Assembly (NCBI RefSeq): GCF_000732925.1
Contig: NZ_CP008953.1
Span: forward strand, 5,704,001-5,768,000
Length of the DNA stretch: 64,000 bases
Origin: Amycolatopsis japonica
Lineage (GTDB): Bacteria; Actinomycetota; Actinomycetes; Mycobacteriales; Pseudonocardiaceae
Reading direction: 5' to 3'
How positions within the stretch are numbered: the first letter of the stretch is position 1; each line of letters starts with the position of its first letter. The position numbers were made by a program, and so were the translations under genes. The notes beneath the pieces are model-generated. The model did no database searches. It worked only from the letters and a program-made list of their open reading frames with translations, and was not told the origin of the DNA. Shown piece by piece: positions 32,706 to 41,254 of this stretch.

Positions 32706-34496
32706 GTGCGCGAATACAGCGCCCCCGCCGCCAATCCGGTGACAGACGACGAGAATCTCGCCGACGTCGTCTGGGCGAACGCGGAGCGGTTCTCCGATGT
32801 CGTGAGTTTCCGCCGCCAGGTCGACGGTACCTGGTTGGACGTCACCGCCAAAGACTTCGCCGCCCAGGTTCTGGCCGTGGCCAAGGGAATGGCCCAGGCG
32901 GGCATCGCACCGGGCGACCGGATCGGGCTCATGTCCAAGACCCGCTACGAATGGACCCTGATCGACTTCGCGATCTGGGCCGCCGGCGCGGTCACCGTCC
33001 CGATCTACGACACCTCGTCGGCCGAGCAGGTGCACTGGATCCTCTCGGACTCGGCCGCGAAGGGCGTGTTCGTCGAGACCGACGAGCACCTCGCGACGCT
33101 GGAGTCCGTGAAGGGCCGCCTCGACGGGCTCGAGCACACCTGGCAGATCGACGCCGCCGCCGTCGACCACCTCACCGAGCAGGGCGCCGAGCTGAGCGAC
33201 GACGACCTGCACGAGCGCCGCCGCACGGTGAAGGCCGGCGACCTGGCCACGATCGTGTACACCTCGGGCACGACCGGCCGCCCCAAGGGCGTCGAGCTGA
33301 CCCACCGGAACCTCCTCGCCGAGATCCGCGCCGACATCGCCGCGTTCCCGCAGCTGATGGAGCAGGGCAACTCGCTGCTGGTGTTCCTGCCGCTCGCGCA
33401 CGTCCTCGCCCGCGCCATCGCGGTGACCGCGCTGAGCGCGCGAGTGACCCTCGGGCACACCTCGGACGTCAAGAACCTCGTCGCCGACCTCGGCACCTTC
33501 CGGCCGACGTTCGTCGTCGCCGTGCCGCGCGTGTTCGAGAAGGTCTACAACAGCGCGAAGCAGAAGGCGCACGGCGACGGCAAGGGCAAGATCTTCGACG
33601 CCGCCGAAGCCACCGCGGTCGCGTACAGCCAGGCTCAGGACACCGGCGGTGCCGGACTGGGTCTCAAGGTCAAGCACGCGCTGTTCGACAAGCTGGTGTT
33701 CAGCAAGCTCCGCGCGGCCCTCGGCGGCCGGTGCGTCGCCGCGGTGTCCGGCGGTGCCCCGCTCGGCGTGCGGCTGGCGCATTTCTTCCGCGGCATCGGC
33801 GTCCCGGTGTTCGAGGGCTACGGCCTGACCGAGACCTCCGCGGCGGCCTGCGTCGGCACGCAGGACGGGTTCCGCGTCGGCACCGTGGGCCGCCCGGTCG
33901 CCGGCACCTCGGTCCGGATCGCCGACGACGGCGAGATCCTGCTGAAGGGCGACGTCGTGTTCGGCGGCTACTTCAACAACCCCGAGGCGACCGCCGAAGC
34001 GCTGGAAGACGGCTGGTTCCACACCGGCGACCTCGGCGAACTGGACAACGACGGCTTCCTGAAGATCACCGGGCGCAAGAAGGAGATCATCGTCACGGCG
34101 GGCGGCAAGAACGTCGCCCCGTCCGGGCTCGAGGACACCATCAAGGCCAGCCCGCTGGTCAGCCAGGCGATGGTCGTCGGCGACCAGCGGCCGTTCATCG
34201 GCGCGCTGATCACCATCGACGAGGAGTACTTCCCGTCGTGGAAGTCGCAGCACGGCAAGCCTTCCGACGCGTCGGTGTCCGACCTGGCCGACGACGCCGA
34301 ACTGCGCGCCGAGATCCAGACGGCCGTCGATCAGGCCAACAGCGCGGTTTCGCAGGCCGAGGCGATCAAGAAGTTCACGATCCTCTCGAAGGACTTCACC
34401 GAGGCGGGCGGGGAGATCACGCCGAGCCTGAAGCTGAAGCGCAACATCGTGAACAAGAACTACGCGACCGACATCGAGGCCCTGTACAAGAAGTAG
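32706..34496 (+). CDS. fadD15: long-chain fatty-acid-CoA ligase, FadD15-like
   Basis: 596 residues. Activates fatty acids to acyl-CoA through an acyl-adenylate. ANL motifs: IVYTSGTTGRPKGVELTHRN (A3), VFLPLAHVLARAI, GYGLTETSAAACVG (A5), FHTGDLGELDNDGFLKITGR (A7/A8), and a C-terminal LKRNIVNKNYATDIEALY. The GTG at 32706 follows ACGGAGG. Sequence type and place next to TB16.3/ArsA-like genes match M. tuberculosis fadD15. The chain-length preference cannot be read. A cluster of palindromes follows the stop. Confidence 0.92.
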   Translation: MREYSAPAANPVTDDENLADVVWANAERFSDVVSFRRQVDGTWLDVTAKDFAAQVLAVAKGMAQAGIAPGDRIGLMSKTRYEWTLIDFAIWAAGAVTVPIYDTSSAEQVHWILSDSAAKGVFVETDEHLATLESVKGRLDGLEHTWQIDAAAVDHLTEQGAELSDDDLHERRRTVKAGDLATIVYTSGTTGRPKGVELTHRNLLAEIRADIAAFPQLMEQGNSLLVFLPLAHVLARAIAVTALSARVTLGHTSDVKNLVADLGTFRPTFVVAVPRVFEKVYNSAKQKAHGDGKGKIFDAAEATAVAYSQAQDTGGAGLGLKVKHALFDKLVFSKLRAALGGRCVAAVSGGAPLGVRLAHFFRGIGVPVFEGYGLTETSAAACVGTQDGFRVGTVGRPVAGTSVRIADDGEILLKGDVVFGGYFNNPEATAEALEDGWFHTGDLGELDNDGFLKITGRKKEIIVTAGGKNVAPSGLEDTIKASPLVSQAMVVGDQRPFIGALITIDEEYFPSWKSQHGKPSDASVSDLADDAELRAEIQTAVDQANSAVSQAEAIKKFTILSKDFTEAGGEITPSLKLKRNIVNKNYATDIEALYKK

Positions 34497-34502
34497 CCTT
34501 TC

Positions 34503-34557
34503 GCGCGTGAAGGCCTCCTTCCCTACGCTGAGCCGGGGGAAGGAGGCCTTCACGCGC
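34503..34557. repeat. perfect palindrome, 21-bp arms (GTGAAGGCCTCCTTC type)
   Basis: Arms 34503-34523 and 34537-34557 (GCGCGTGAAGGCCTCCTTCC...) around a 13-base loop, starting 7 bases after the fadD15 stop. Probable terminator for fadD15; shares its arm with the element at 23360. Confidence 0.92.
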
Positions 34558-34574
34558 TTGGCAGGAGGGCGGGT

Positions 34575-34627
34575 GTTGCGAAAGTGGCTTTCGCGACGTT
34601 GAAGGTTGCGAAAGTGGCTTTCGCAAC
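34575..34627. repeat. two GCGAAAGTGGCTTTCGC palindromes in tandem
   Basis: GTTGCGAAAGTGGCTTTCGC at 34575 and 34605, each itself palindromic around TGG, separated by GTTGAAG. The same pair with the same GTTGAAG spacer occurs at 45728-45780 inside the mce operon. Confidence 0.9.
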
Positions 34628-34670
34628 GCCCTGCCGGGCCGGTGAGCGTCCATCTTGGACAGCGGGTGTC

Positions 34671-34717
34671 GTGAAGGCCTCCTTCCCTACCCTCAAGGTA
34701 GTGAAGGAGGCCTTCAC
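34671..34717. repeat. palindrome, 15-bp arms plus CTACC/GGTAG
   Basis: GTGAAGGCCTCCTTC (34671-34685) with GAAGGAGGCCTTCAC (34703-34717), and inner CTACC/GGTAG, loop CTCAA. Close relative of 45856-45908. Confidence 0.88.
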
Positions 34718-34748
34718 GGACTTCGGACCCGCCCTGGGCATGACAAGG

Positions 34749-34799
34749 GGCTGAAGGACGCTTTCACCGCGTGACATGCGGCGAAAGCGTCCTTCAGCC
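34749..34799. repeat. palindrome overlapping the monooxygenase stop codon
   Basis: GGCTGAAGGACGCTTTCACC... (34749-34770) pairs with 34778-34799 with one mismatch over a 7-base loop. The right arm contains the TGA stop codon (34794-34796, minus strand) of the FAD monooxygenase gene, so part of the element is coding. Confidence 0.85.
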
Positions 34800-35888
34800 G
34801 ATCTTCTCGTCCCAGTCGATGTGGTGCCGGTAAAGCCAATTCCGGTCCCGGTCGGAAGTCGTTCCCGAGGACACCGCAGCGCTGCCCGCCACCAGCTCCT
34901 CCACCCGCGCCCGCCGCAGCCGCTCATAGGCCGCGAAAGCCGTTGGCGCATCGGGAAGATCCCGCAAACACTGGGCCAGTACGACACTGTCCTCCAGCGC
35001 CATCGACGCGCCCTGCCCGGCGGCGGGCGAGGCCGCGTGCGCCGCGTCGCCGACGAGCACCATCGTCGAGTTGAACCACACCGGTGTCGACGGCACGTCG
35101 TAGGAGTGACCGCCGAACACGTCGTCGCCCGTCGACCGGATGATTTCCGCGGCGGGCAACGGTTCCCCGTCGAAGGCGGCGAAAGCGGCCGCGCGCCATT
35201 CGGCCGGTGTCAGGCCGGAGCGCACTCCCTCGGCCGTGGGAAGCCGCGCGAACCAGTACGTCGAGCCGTCGGGAGTGCTCGTGTAACCGAAGTAGGCGTG
35301 CAGGCTCTGAATCATCCGATAGAGGGAAGGCGCCTGCGGGATGTTCGTGTCGGTCGTGTAGCCGTAGACGACGTCGAGGCCCGTCGAACGCGGCGGCGGG
35401 CAGTCCGGGTCGATGATCGTCCGGACGACCGAACGCAGGCCGTCGGCGCCGATCAGGATGTCGCCTTCGGCCGCGGAACCGTCCTCGAACCGCGCGATCC
35501 CCGGCGAGGCGGAAACCAGCCGTTTCCCGCGCTCGAAGGTGATCCCGCGCGAGATCGCCTCGTCCTGCAGCGCACGGTAAAGCGACGCCCGCGTCATCGT
35601 GCGCGGACCGGCGAGGCCTTCGATATCGAAGGAACGTCGTTCGACGGTCTGCCCGTCGGGCGTCACGAGTTCCAAACCCACCGCGCCGAACGAAATGTCG
35701 ATCACCGGTGCCTCGGCGCCGATCGCGCGCAGGGCGTCCATGCCGTTGTGCATGATCGTCAGGAACGCGCCCGCGTCCTCGCCGCCGGACGGATGCGCCT
35801 CGTGGACGCTCGCCTCGATCCCGGCCCGGCGCAACGCCATCGCGGTCACCGTGCCGGAGACGCCGCCGCCGATGATCACTGCTTTCAC
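34794..35888 (-). CDS. FAD-dependent monooxygenase (PHBH-type)
   Basis: 364 residues, single-component flavoprotein monooxygenase. Rossmann motif KAVIIGGGVSGTVTAMALRR at the N-terminus, DG motif in GDILIGADGLRSVVR, and the GD motif MVLVGDAAHAASPAAGQGAS that contacts FAD ribose and NAD(P)H. Such enzymes hydroxylate aromatic or polyketide substrates, or open rings. No pathway genes are adjacent, so the substrate is open. The C-terminal codons lie inside a palindrome. Upstream is a 67-bp gap to the ferritin-like gene. Confidence 0.88.
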   Translation of the reverse strand: MKAVIIGGGVSGTVTAMALRRAGIEASVHEAHPSGGEDAGAFLTIMHNGMDALRAIGAEAPVIDISFGAVGLELVTPDGQTVERRSFDIEGLAGPRTMTRASLYRALQDEAISRGITFERGKRLVSASPGIARFEDGSAAEGDILIGADGLRSVVRTIIDPDCPPPRSTGLDVVYGYTTDTNIPQAPSLYRMIQSLHAYFGYTSTPDGSTYWFARLPTAEGVRSGLTPAEWRAAAFAAFDGEPLPAAEIIRSTGDDVFGGHSYDVPSTPVWFNSTMVLVGDAAHAASPAAGQGASMALEDSVVLAQCLRDLPDAPTAFAAYERLRRARVEELVAGSAAVSSGTTSDRDRNWLYRHHIDWDEKIG

Positions 35889-35955
35889 CGCGAACCCCCT
35901 CCTCGTGTCGCCGACCCCCGACGGTACCGGGAAACGGCGACACGACAGAGAGGGA

Positions 35956-36903
35956 TCACGCGCCGCCGCTGGCGACGATGTCGCCGTTGACGCCCTTGGG
36001 GAAGAACCCGCCCTCCTTCACCGCACCCGGGTTCAGGTAGACGACGTTCAGCACCCGGTCGGCGCCGCGGCCGAAGCAGATGCCGTTGTGGTCGGTCGGC
36101 ACGATGTTGGCCTGGTTGCCGAGCAGGACACCCTGGTCGTCGTCGCCGGGACCGTCGAGGGCGTCGCGCGCGTTGGAGATCTTGGCGGCCGCGTCGCCGA
36201 GTTCCCGGTCGAACAGCGCGGTCCGGATGGTGGCGGCGTGGTAGGCCTCGGCGGCCAGGATGCCGGCGGCCGCGTCGAGGAACGTCTTGTTGGTGATCAG
36301 CGGCGCGGCACCCTTGTAGGCCGTCACGCCGACGTCCTCGAACAGGAACGCCGCGAGCAGGAAGTTCTTCTCGTTGGCGAACGGGTCGAACTGCTGGTAC
36401 CCGCTGATCAGCCCGGCCGCCTTGGCCGCGGCGGTGAAGCTGTCCTTGAGGTCGATCTCGGGCCGCGACACCGCGGCCTCGCCCAGCGCGCCGCGCAGGA
36501 ATTTGACGTGCGCGACCTCGTCGCCCGCGATCTCCTTCGCGAACTGGTGCAGCGCCTTGTCGTGGAACATCACTTTCTTGCCACCGGAGACGCCGCCCTG
36601 AGTGCCGACGCCACCGGTGAGGTCGTCCGGCAGCCCGCGGCCGTGGACGGCGAAGGAGTAGAACTCGGCTTCGAGGTACTCCAGGTTGAGCGCGAAATTG
36701 AGAACGGCGGCGTCACTGGGAGCACCCTCGGCGGCAGCGGCGTCACCCGTGGCCGAAGCCGACGAAGTGGCCTGGACCCCGAGGTAGGTCGCGCCGACGA
36801 CACCGAGCCCCGCCGCGCCCGCGGCCTTCAGGAACCGGCGGCGATCCGTGCGGTTCTCCGCGCTGCGGGAGATCAGGGTACGAACGAAGGGCTTTCCGAA
36901 CAC
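35956..36903 (-). CDS. Tat-exported ferritin-like domain protein
   Basis: 315 residues. A twin-arginine signal (TDRRRFLKAAGAAGLGVVGA) precedes a ferritin-like four-helix region: LNFALNLEYLEAEFYSFAVH, KEIAGDEVAHVKFLRGAL, NFLLAAFLFEDVGVTAYKGA and AAGILAAEAYHAATIRTALF, with the Glu and Glu-X-X-His residues of a di-iron site in each helix pair. Members are exported dimetal proteins of unsettled function. GTG 36903 follows GAGAGGAAC. The frame continues upstream across the palindrome into the aminotransferase gene in another phase, which is not coding. Confidence 0.85.
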   Translation of the reverse strand: MFGKPFVRTLISRSAENRTDRRRFLKAAGAAGLGVVGATYLGVQATSSASATGDAAAAEGAPSDAAVLNFALNLEYLEAEFYSFAVHGRGLPDDLTGGVGTQGGVSGGKKVMFHDKALHQFAKEIAGDEVAHVKFLRGALGEAAVSRPEIDLKDSFTAAAKAAGLISGYQQFDPFANEKNFLLAAFLFEDVGVTAYKGAAPLITNKTFLDAAAGILAAEAYHAATIRTALFDRELGDAAAKISNARDALDGPGDDDQGVLLGNQANIVPTDHNGICFGRGADRVLNVVYLNPGAVKEGGFFPKGVNGDIVASGGA

Positions 36904-36994
36904 GAGTGGTTCCTCTCGTCTTTGCGGTGCACACCCACCCACTCGGACGTTCGGAACCACCCGTGACCCGGATTGGAGAAGATCTCGAAATTGT

Positions 36995-37017
36995 TTCTTC
37001 GTCGCCGCGGCAAGGCG
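36995..37017. repeat. 23-bp direct repeat, copy 1
   Basis: TTCTTCGTCGCCGCGGCAAG(GCG), identical to 37120-37142, which is the 3' end of the aminotransferase gene. The two copies flank the palindrome at 37034-37090. Confidence 0.85.
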
Positions 37018-37033
37018 CCGCGTCTGTGCGCCT

Positions 37034-37090
37034 AGTCCGTGAAGGCCTCCTTGAGGGACCCAGAGTCCCTCAAGGAGGCCTTCACGGACT
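37034..37090. repeat. perfect palindrome, 26-bp arms, 5-base loop
   Basis: AGTCCGTGAAGGCCTCCTTG... (37034-37059) pairs perfectly with 37065-37090 around CCAGA. It lies after the aminotransferase stop codon and 131 bases before the ferritin-like start, a plausible terminator, and is flanked by a 23-bp direct duplication. Confidence 0.92.
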
Positions 37091-37115
37091 TCCGACCAGG
37101 TTGCCTTACGGCTCC

Positions 37116-38360
37116 TTAGTTCTTCGTCGCCGCGGCAAGGCGGACGCAGACCGCGAGACCGCGGATGGCCTCTTCCACCTCGGCCAGCTCGGGGTACGTC
37201 GGCGCGATGCGGATGACGGCGTCCTCGGGGTCGTCGCCGTACGGGTGGGTCGCGCCGGCCGGGGTCAGGGCGATACCCGCCTCCTTGGCCAGCCGCACGA
37301 CCTCCTTGGCGGTCCCCGACGGCACGGTCAGCGAGATGAAGTACCCGCCGGTCGGCTTGGTCCAGGACGCGAGGCCCGATTCGCCGAGTTCCTTGGTGAG
37401 GATCTCGTCGACGGCCGCGAACTTCGGCCCGATGAGCTCGGCGTGCTTGCGCATGTGCTCGCGGACGCCGTCCTCGTCGCGCAGGAACTGCGCGTGACGG
37501 AGCTGGTTGACCTTGTCCGGGCCGATGGTCCGCTTGCCGATGAGGCCGGTCCACCAGGCCAGGTTCGCCTCGGACGCACCGAAGAAGCCGACGCCGCCAC
37601 CCGCGTAGGTGACCTTCGAGGTGGAGCCGAAGACGAACACGCGGTCGGCGTTGCCCGCCTCGGTGGCCAGCGCGAGCAGGTCGGCCAGCTGCGCCTCGTC
37701 CTCGGTGAGGTGGTGCACGGCGTAGGCGTTGTCCCAGAAGATCCGGAAGTCCGGGGCGGCCGTGGTCATCGTCGCCAGGCGGCGCACGGTGTCGTCGCTG
37801 TAGGTGACACCGGTCGGGTTGCTGTACTTCGGCACGCACCAGATGCCCTTGACCGCGGCGTCCTCGGCGACGAGACGCTCGACGACCGCCATGTCCGGGC
37901 CGGTCTCGGTGAGCGGCACCTGGATCAGCTCGATCCCGAAACGCTCGGCCAGCGCGAAGTGGCGGTCGTAGCCCGGCACGGGGCAGAGGAACTTGACGCT
38001 CGGCTCGTCGGCCCAGCGGCGCTCGGCGCCCGGCAGCTTGCTGAGGAAGGCCTGCACGATCGAGTCGTGCATGAGCTCCAGGCTGGAGTTGCCCGCGGCC
38101 AGCAGCTGGTCGGCCGGGACCTGCAGCGGCCCGGCGAAGATGCGGCGGAGTTCGGGCAGGCCCTTGAGGCCGCCGTAGTTGCGGACGTCCGTGCCGTCCT
38201 CGGCCTTGCGCACGTCTCCGGGGAGGGCGAGCAGCCCGTCGGCGAGGTCCAGCTGGCGAGGGGACGGCTTGCCGCGGGTGATGTCCAGGGAGAGGCCACG
38301 GTCGACGAGGGCCGCGTAGTCGCGGCGGGCGCTCTCGACATCGACAGGTGCAGTGGTCAT
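37116..38360 (-). CDS. aspC: aspartate aminotransferase, Rv3722c-type class I/II
   Basis: 414 residues of the PLP-dependent group that includes M. tuberculosis Rv3722c, shown to be its main aspartate aminotransferase. Visible are SLDITRGKPSPRQLDLADGL at the N-terminus, GNSSLELMHDS, the PLP-region GIWCVPKYSNPTG and FWDNAYAVHHL, and the Schiff-base Lys in FVFGSTSKVTYAGGGVGFFG. It interconverts aspartate/oxaloacetate and glutamate/2-oxoglutarate. I place the start at ATG 38360 (MTTAPVDVESARRDYAALV); the frame is open beyond but not family-like. Its last codons are duplicated at 36995. Confidence 0.9.
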   Translation of the reverse strand: MTTAPVDVESARRDYAALVDRGLSLDITRGKPSPRQLDLADGLLALPGDVRKAEDGTDVRNYGGLKGLPELRRIFAGPLQVPADQLLAAGNSSLELMHDSIVQAFLSKLPGAERRWADEPSVKFLCPVPGYDRHFALAERFGIELIQVPLTETGPDMAVVERLVAEDAAVKGIWCVPKYSNPTGVTYSDDTVRRLATMTTAAPDFRIFWDNAYAVHHLTEDEAQLADLLALATEAGNADRVFVFGSTSKVTYAGGGVGFFGASEANLAWWTGLIGKRTIGPDKVNQLRHAQFLRDEDGVREHMRKHAELIGPKFAAVDEILTKELGESGLASWTKPTGGYFISLTVPSGTAKEVVRLAKEAGIALTPAGATHPYGDDPEDAVIRIAPTYPELAEVEEAIRGLAVCVRLAAATKN

Positions 38361-38535
38361 GCCTAACGCTAAACCCGGCGGCGGTCCGGCGTGAGACGAG
38401 GGTGGCCCTAGGCCCGTGCGCACAAGATCCGATAACGGTTCCGGCGCGTTTTTCAGCAATCGTAACGAGGCCAAATCCCCTATTGTTGCCGCCGCCGTTC
38501 CCGCATTCTCGGTAGCACGAGGAAAAGGGGAGAAA

Positions 38536-39039
38536 ATGGGTGCGAAGAAGTGGGCGATGGTGACGTTGGCGGCGGCGGGAACGCTGGCCGCGTGCGCGGT
38601 GCCGAATCAGGGAACGGCGATGCCCGCGGTCGCGGTGGCCGCTCCGCCGAACACGATCGTGATCCAGCCACCCGCCGTCGCGGCCCCACCGCAAACGGTT
38701 TACGTCGCACCACCCGCGACGCAGACCGTCTATCCCGCGCCGTCGGTTCCCGTGGCCCAAACGGTGATCGCGTTCTACGACGCGATCAACCGGCGTGATT
38801 TCCTCACCGCGTGGAATCTCGGTGGGCAACGGCTGGCGAAAGGCGGAACTTTCGCTTCCTGGTCCAGTGGGTACACGACGACTTCGTGGGCCGCGGTCAC
38901 CGTGCGGAGCGTAAGCGGGAACACCGTGTACGTCGACCTTTCGGCCCGGCAGACCGATGGTTCGCTCCGCACTTTTTCCGGTTCCTACACCGTTTCCGGC
39001 GGCATGATCACCGCCGCGAACATGAAACGCCTCTCCTGA
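38536..39039 (+). CDS. lipoprotein of unknown function
   Basis: 167 residues. Signal peptide with lipobox TLAAC (KKWAMVTLAAAGTLAAC), then a Pro/Ala-rich linker with PPAVAAPPQTVYVAPPATQT, and a C-terminal domain resembling the NTF2-like or Mce-associated type (VIAFYDAINRRDFLTAWNLG, then LRTFSGSYTVSGGMITAANM). ATG 38536 has AAAAGGGGAG upstream. It ends one base before the end of the convergent Mce-associated gene, so the two 3' ends abut exactly. The 175 bases upstream show no clear promoter. Confidence 0.78.
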   Translation: MGAKKWAMVTLAAAGTLAACAVPNQGTAMPAVAVAAPPNTIVIQPPAVAAPPQTVYVAPPATQTVYPAPSVPVAQTVIAFYDAINRRDFLTAWNLGGQRLAKGGTFASWSSGYTTTSWAAVTVRSVSGNTVYVDLSARQTDGSLRTFSGSYTVSGGMITAANMKRLS

Positions 39040-39534
39040 TCACAGCGGGATGAGCTGAGAGATCTTCCATCGGCCGTCGACGCGCTGCGCGGTGACCGAA
39101 AGCTGGGAAACCGTCGACTGCGGGGCCCCGCCACCGGCGGTCATCGTCTGCTGGTCGAGGAACAGCAGCACCTCGGCCTGGTCGCCGCGCAGGGACCGGA
39201 CGCCGAGCGACCGTACCGTCGTCGTGCGCACCAGCTTCCCTTCCTCGGCCCGCTTCCGGGCCGAGGCGAACTGGTCCCGGTACTGGCCGGTCGCCTCCCC
39301 GGTCAGCACGTCGGCGGCGGCCCGCTCGGTGCGCGCGAGGTTGCTGTAGTCGTAGGAGAACACGGCCTTCACCCCGGCACCGACCTGGTCCGCGACCTCG
39401 GCTGTGGCGGCCTGGTCCACCAGCGCCGCGTTGCCGTCCGAGCCCAGCGAGGACGCCTGGAGGCCGAACCACACCGCGCAGCCGCCGGCCAGGACGATGA
39501 CCGCGATCAGGAACCGCGGGACACGCCCGGTCAT
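39040..39534 (-). CDS. Mce-associated membrane protein (distal)
   Basis: 164 residues: one N-terminal membrane helix (FLIAVIVLAGGCAVWFGLQA) and an extracytoplasmic NTF2-like domain of the Mas type (VFSYDYSNLARTERAAADVL, QLSVTAQRVDGRWKISQLI). Last gene of the mce operon; ATG 39534 overlaps the preceding stop by ATGA. Mas proteins such as Rv3492c stabilise or assist the Mce lipid importer. Confidence 0.88.
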   Translation of the reverse strand: MTGRVPRFLIAVIVLAGGCAVWFGLQASSLGSDGNAALVDQAATAEVADQVGAGVKAVFSYDYSNLARTERAAADVLTGEATGQYRDQFASARKRAEEGKLVRTTTVRSLGVRSLRGDQAEVLLFLDQQTMTAGGGAPQSTVSQLSVTAQRVDGRWKISQLIPL

Positions 39535-40019
39535 GAGCCCGCCGCCTGGACCGCGCTGACCTTCCAGCCGTCCTCGACGCGCTGGTAGTCCACGGTCAGC
39601 CTGCTCACCTTCGGCGCGGCCGACCCGCCGCCGGTGCTGACCCGCACGTCCAGCACGGCCATCAGGCGCGCCGTCCCGGCGGCGGCGTCGAGTTCGGTGA
39701 CCGCGGCCTGCTTGAGCTTGGCGGTGGCGACGGTCTTGCTCGCGGTCGCCCGGTCGATCTGGATCTGGCGGTCGCCGGTGAGGTCCTTGCCGAGCCGTCC
39801 GGTGGTGACGCCGAGCCAGCGGTCGACGTCCTTCGCGCCACTGCGGTAGTCGATCGTGTTGAGCACTTCCAGCTGGCCGGACGCGGCGGCGAGGACGGCC
39901 TCGCGCTCGCGGCCCCTGGCCAGGCCGTCGTCGCCCGCGGCGCTCCACCACGACCAGCCGAACCAGGCGGCCGCGAGGACCGCCAGCGCGGCCACGACGG
40001 TGAGGGCGCGGGTGAGCAT
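39531..40019 (-). CDS. Mce-associated membrane protein (proximal)
   Basis: 162 residues, one N-terminal membrane helix (VVAALAVLAAAWFGWSWWSA) and the Mas extracytoplasmic domain (TIDYRSGAKDVDRWLGVTTG, RLTVDYQRVEDGWKVSAVQA). Matches the place of Rv3493c in the mce4 operon. Overlaps mceF by a TGATG junction and the next Mas gene by ATGA. Confidence 0.88.
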   Translation of the reverse strand: MLTRALTVVAALAVLAAAWFGWSWWSAAGDDGLARGREREAVLAAASGQLEVLNTIDYRSGAKDVDRWLGVTTGRLGKDLTGDRQIQIDRATASKTVATAKLKQAAVTELDAAAGTARLMAVLDVRVSTGGGSAAPKVSRLTVDYQRVEDGWKVSAVQAAGS

Positions 40020-41254
40020 CACTTCCCGCCCAGCAACGCGCCGAGCCCGCCGGGCGCGGATCCGGTGAGCAGGCTCAGCACCCCCGGCAGCTGGGCGGAT
40101 TCCGCCGCCTGCGGGGTCTGCTTCGGCCGCTCCGGGACCGCCGGCGGCTTCCCGGCGTACGGGGCGTTCTGCGAGCCTCGCACGCCTGTGGGGCTTCCTG
40201 GCGGCTCGGCGCAGTACGCCTGGGTGTTCACCGGCGCTTCGGTGGTGTCGTTCGCGGGACGCTGTTTCGTGCCCTCGTAGCCCTTCGTGCACGAGACCGG
40301 GTCGAAGAAGTTGAACACGACGCCGAGGTGGCCGGTGCCGTCCGGCGACGTCGAGCGCGAGAACGCCGAGATGATCGGGTACGCGACCAGGAGTTCCTCG
40401 ATGGCGTCGGTACGGGTGGAGGTGATCTGGGCGGTCGTGAGCGTGTTCGCGAACAGCACTCCGAGGTCGGTCCCGGACACCGCGAGCACGTCGCTGATCT
40501 GGCGGCTCAGCTTCGGTGCCTCGTCGATCACGCGCCGCAGGTCCGGGTCGGACGTCTTCAGCTGCGCGGCGATCGTCTTGAGCCCGCTGGAGAACTGCGT
40601 GATGTTGTCCGCCTGCCGCCGCTGGGTGTCCAGCACGGTCCGCGAGTTGGCGAGCAGGCCTTGGGTGTCGGGCAGGTACTGCGTCGCGGTCGCGGTGAGC
40701 GAGCCGGTGCTGTTCAGCAGCTGCCGCAGATCCGGGCCGGCGTTCGCGAACGCCTCGTAGGTCTCGTCGACGACGGTCCGCAACGATTCCGGCTTCACAC
40801 TCGACACCAGTTTGTCCAAATTGGACAGCACGGTGTCCGGCGCGAGCGGGATCGAGGTCTTGTCGCGTTTGATGACCGAACCCTCGGTGAGGTACGGCCC
40901 GTTTTCGTGCATGGGCAGCAGATCGACGTACTGCTCCCCCACCGCCGACCGGTTCGCGACCGCGGCCTTGGTGTCCGCGGGGATCTTCGGCGCGCCCGAA
41001 TCGATGTCGAGGCCGAGGTCGATGCCGTGTTCGGTGAGCGTCATCGACGCGACCTTGCCGACCGCGACGCCACGGTAGGAGACCTCGGCGTTGACGAAGA
41101 TCCCGCCGGAGTCCACGAGCTGCGCGGTGACGAGGTAGCCGCGGGTGCCGAAGAGCCGGTCCAGCCCGGCGTAGTTGCCGCCCGCGTAGACGACCGAAAC
41201 CACCGCGATGACGACGAACACCGCCAGCTGGATCCTGATCTTGCGCGTGATCAC
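40019..41254 (-). CDS. mceF: Mce family protein MceF
   Basis: 411 residues: N-terminal anchor helix (IQLAVFVVIAVVSVVYAGGN), the MCE beta-barrel domain about 40-120 (GTRGYLVTAQLVDSGGIFVN, AEVSYRGVAVGKVASMTLTE), then a long helical region and a Pro/Gly tail. Six such proteins form the heterohexameric needle that carries lipid across the envelope to the YrbE permease. Sixth mce gene counted from the permease end. ATGA overlap with mceE. Confidence 0.92.
   Translation of the reverse strand: MITRKIRIQLAVFVVIAVVSVVYAGGNYAGLDRLFGTRGYLVTAQLVDSGGIFVNAEVSYRGVAVGKVASMTLTEHGIDLGLDIDSGAPKIPADTKAAVANRSAVGEQYVDLLPMHENGPYLTEGSVIKRDKTSIPLAPDTVLSNLDKLVSSVKPESLRTVVDETYEAFANAGPDLRQLLNSTGSLTATATQYLPDTQGLLANSRTVLDTQRRQADNITQFSSGLKTIAAQLKTSDPDLRRVIDEAPKLSRQISDVLAVSGTDLGVLFANTLTTAQITSTRTDAIEELLVAYPIISAFSRSTSPDGTGHLGVVFNFFDPVSCTKGYEGTKQRPANDTTEAPVNTQAYCAEPPGSPTGVRGSQNAPYAGKPPAVPERPKQTPQAAESAQLPGVLSLLTGSAPGGLGALLGGK

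Noticed and set aside
32646..34553. A 635-codon minus-strand frame opposite fadD15
   Set aside because: Antisense to fadD15, with biased composition and no domain; it also runs into the palindrome after fadD15.
34575..34627. CRISPR-like spaced repeats
   Set aside because: Only two units, each palindromic, with a fixed 7-base spacer and no cas genes; it belongs to the palindrome family.
36904..38829. Extension of the ferritin-like frame upstream into the aminotransferase gene
   Set aside because: It would run through a palindrome and in the wrong phase across the aminotransferase; the Tat signal and ribosome site put the start at 36903.
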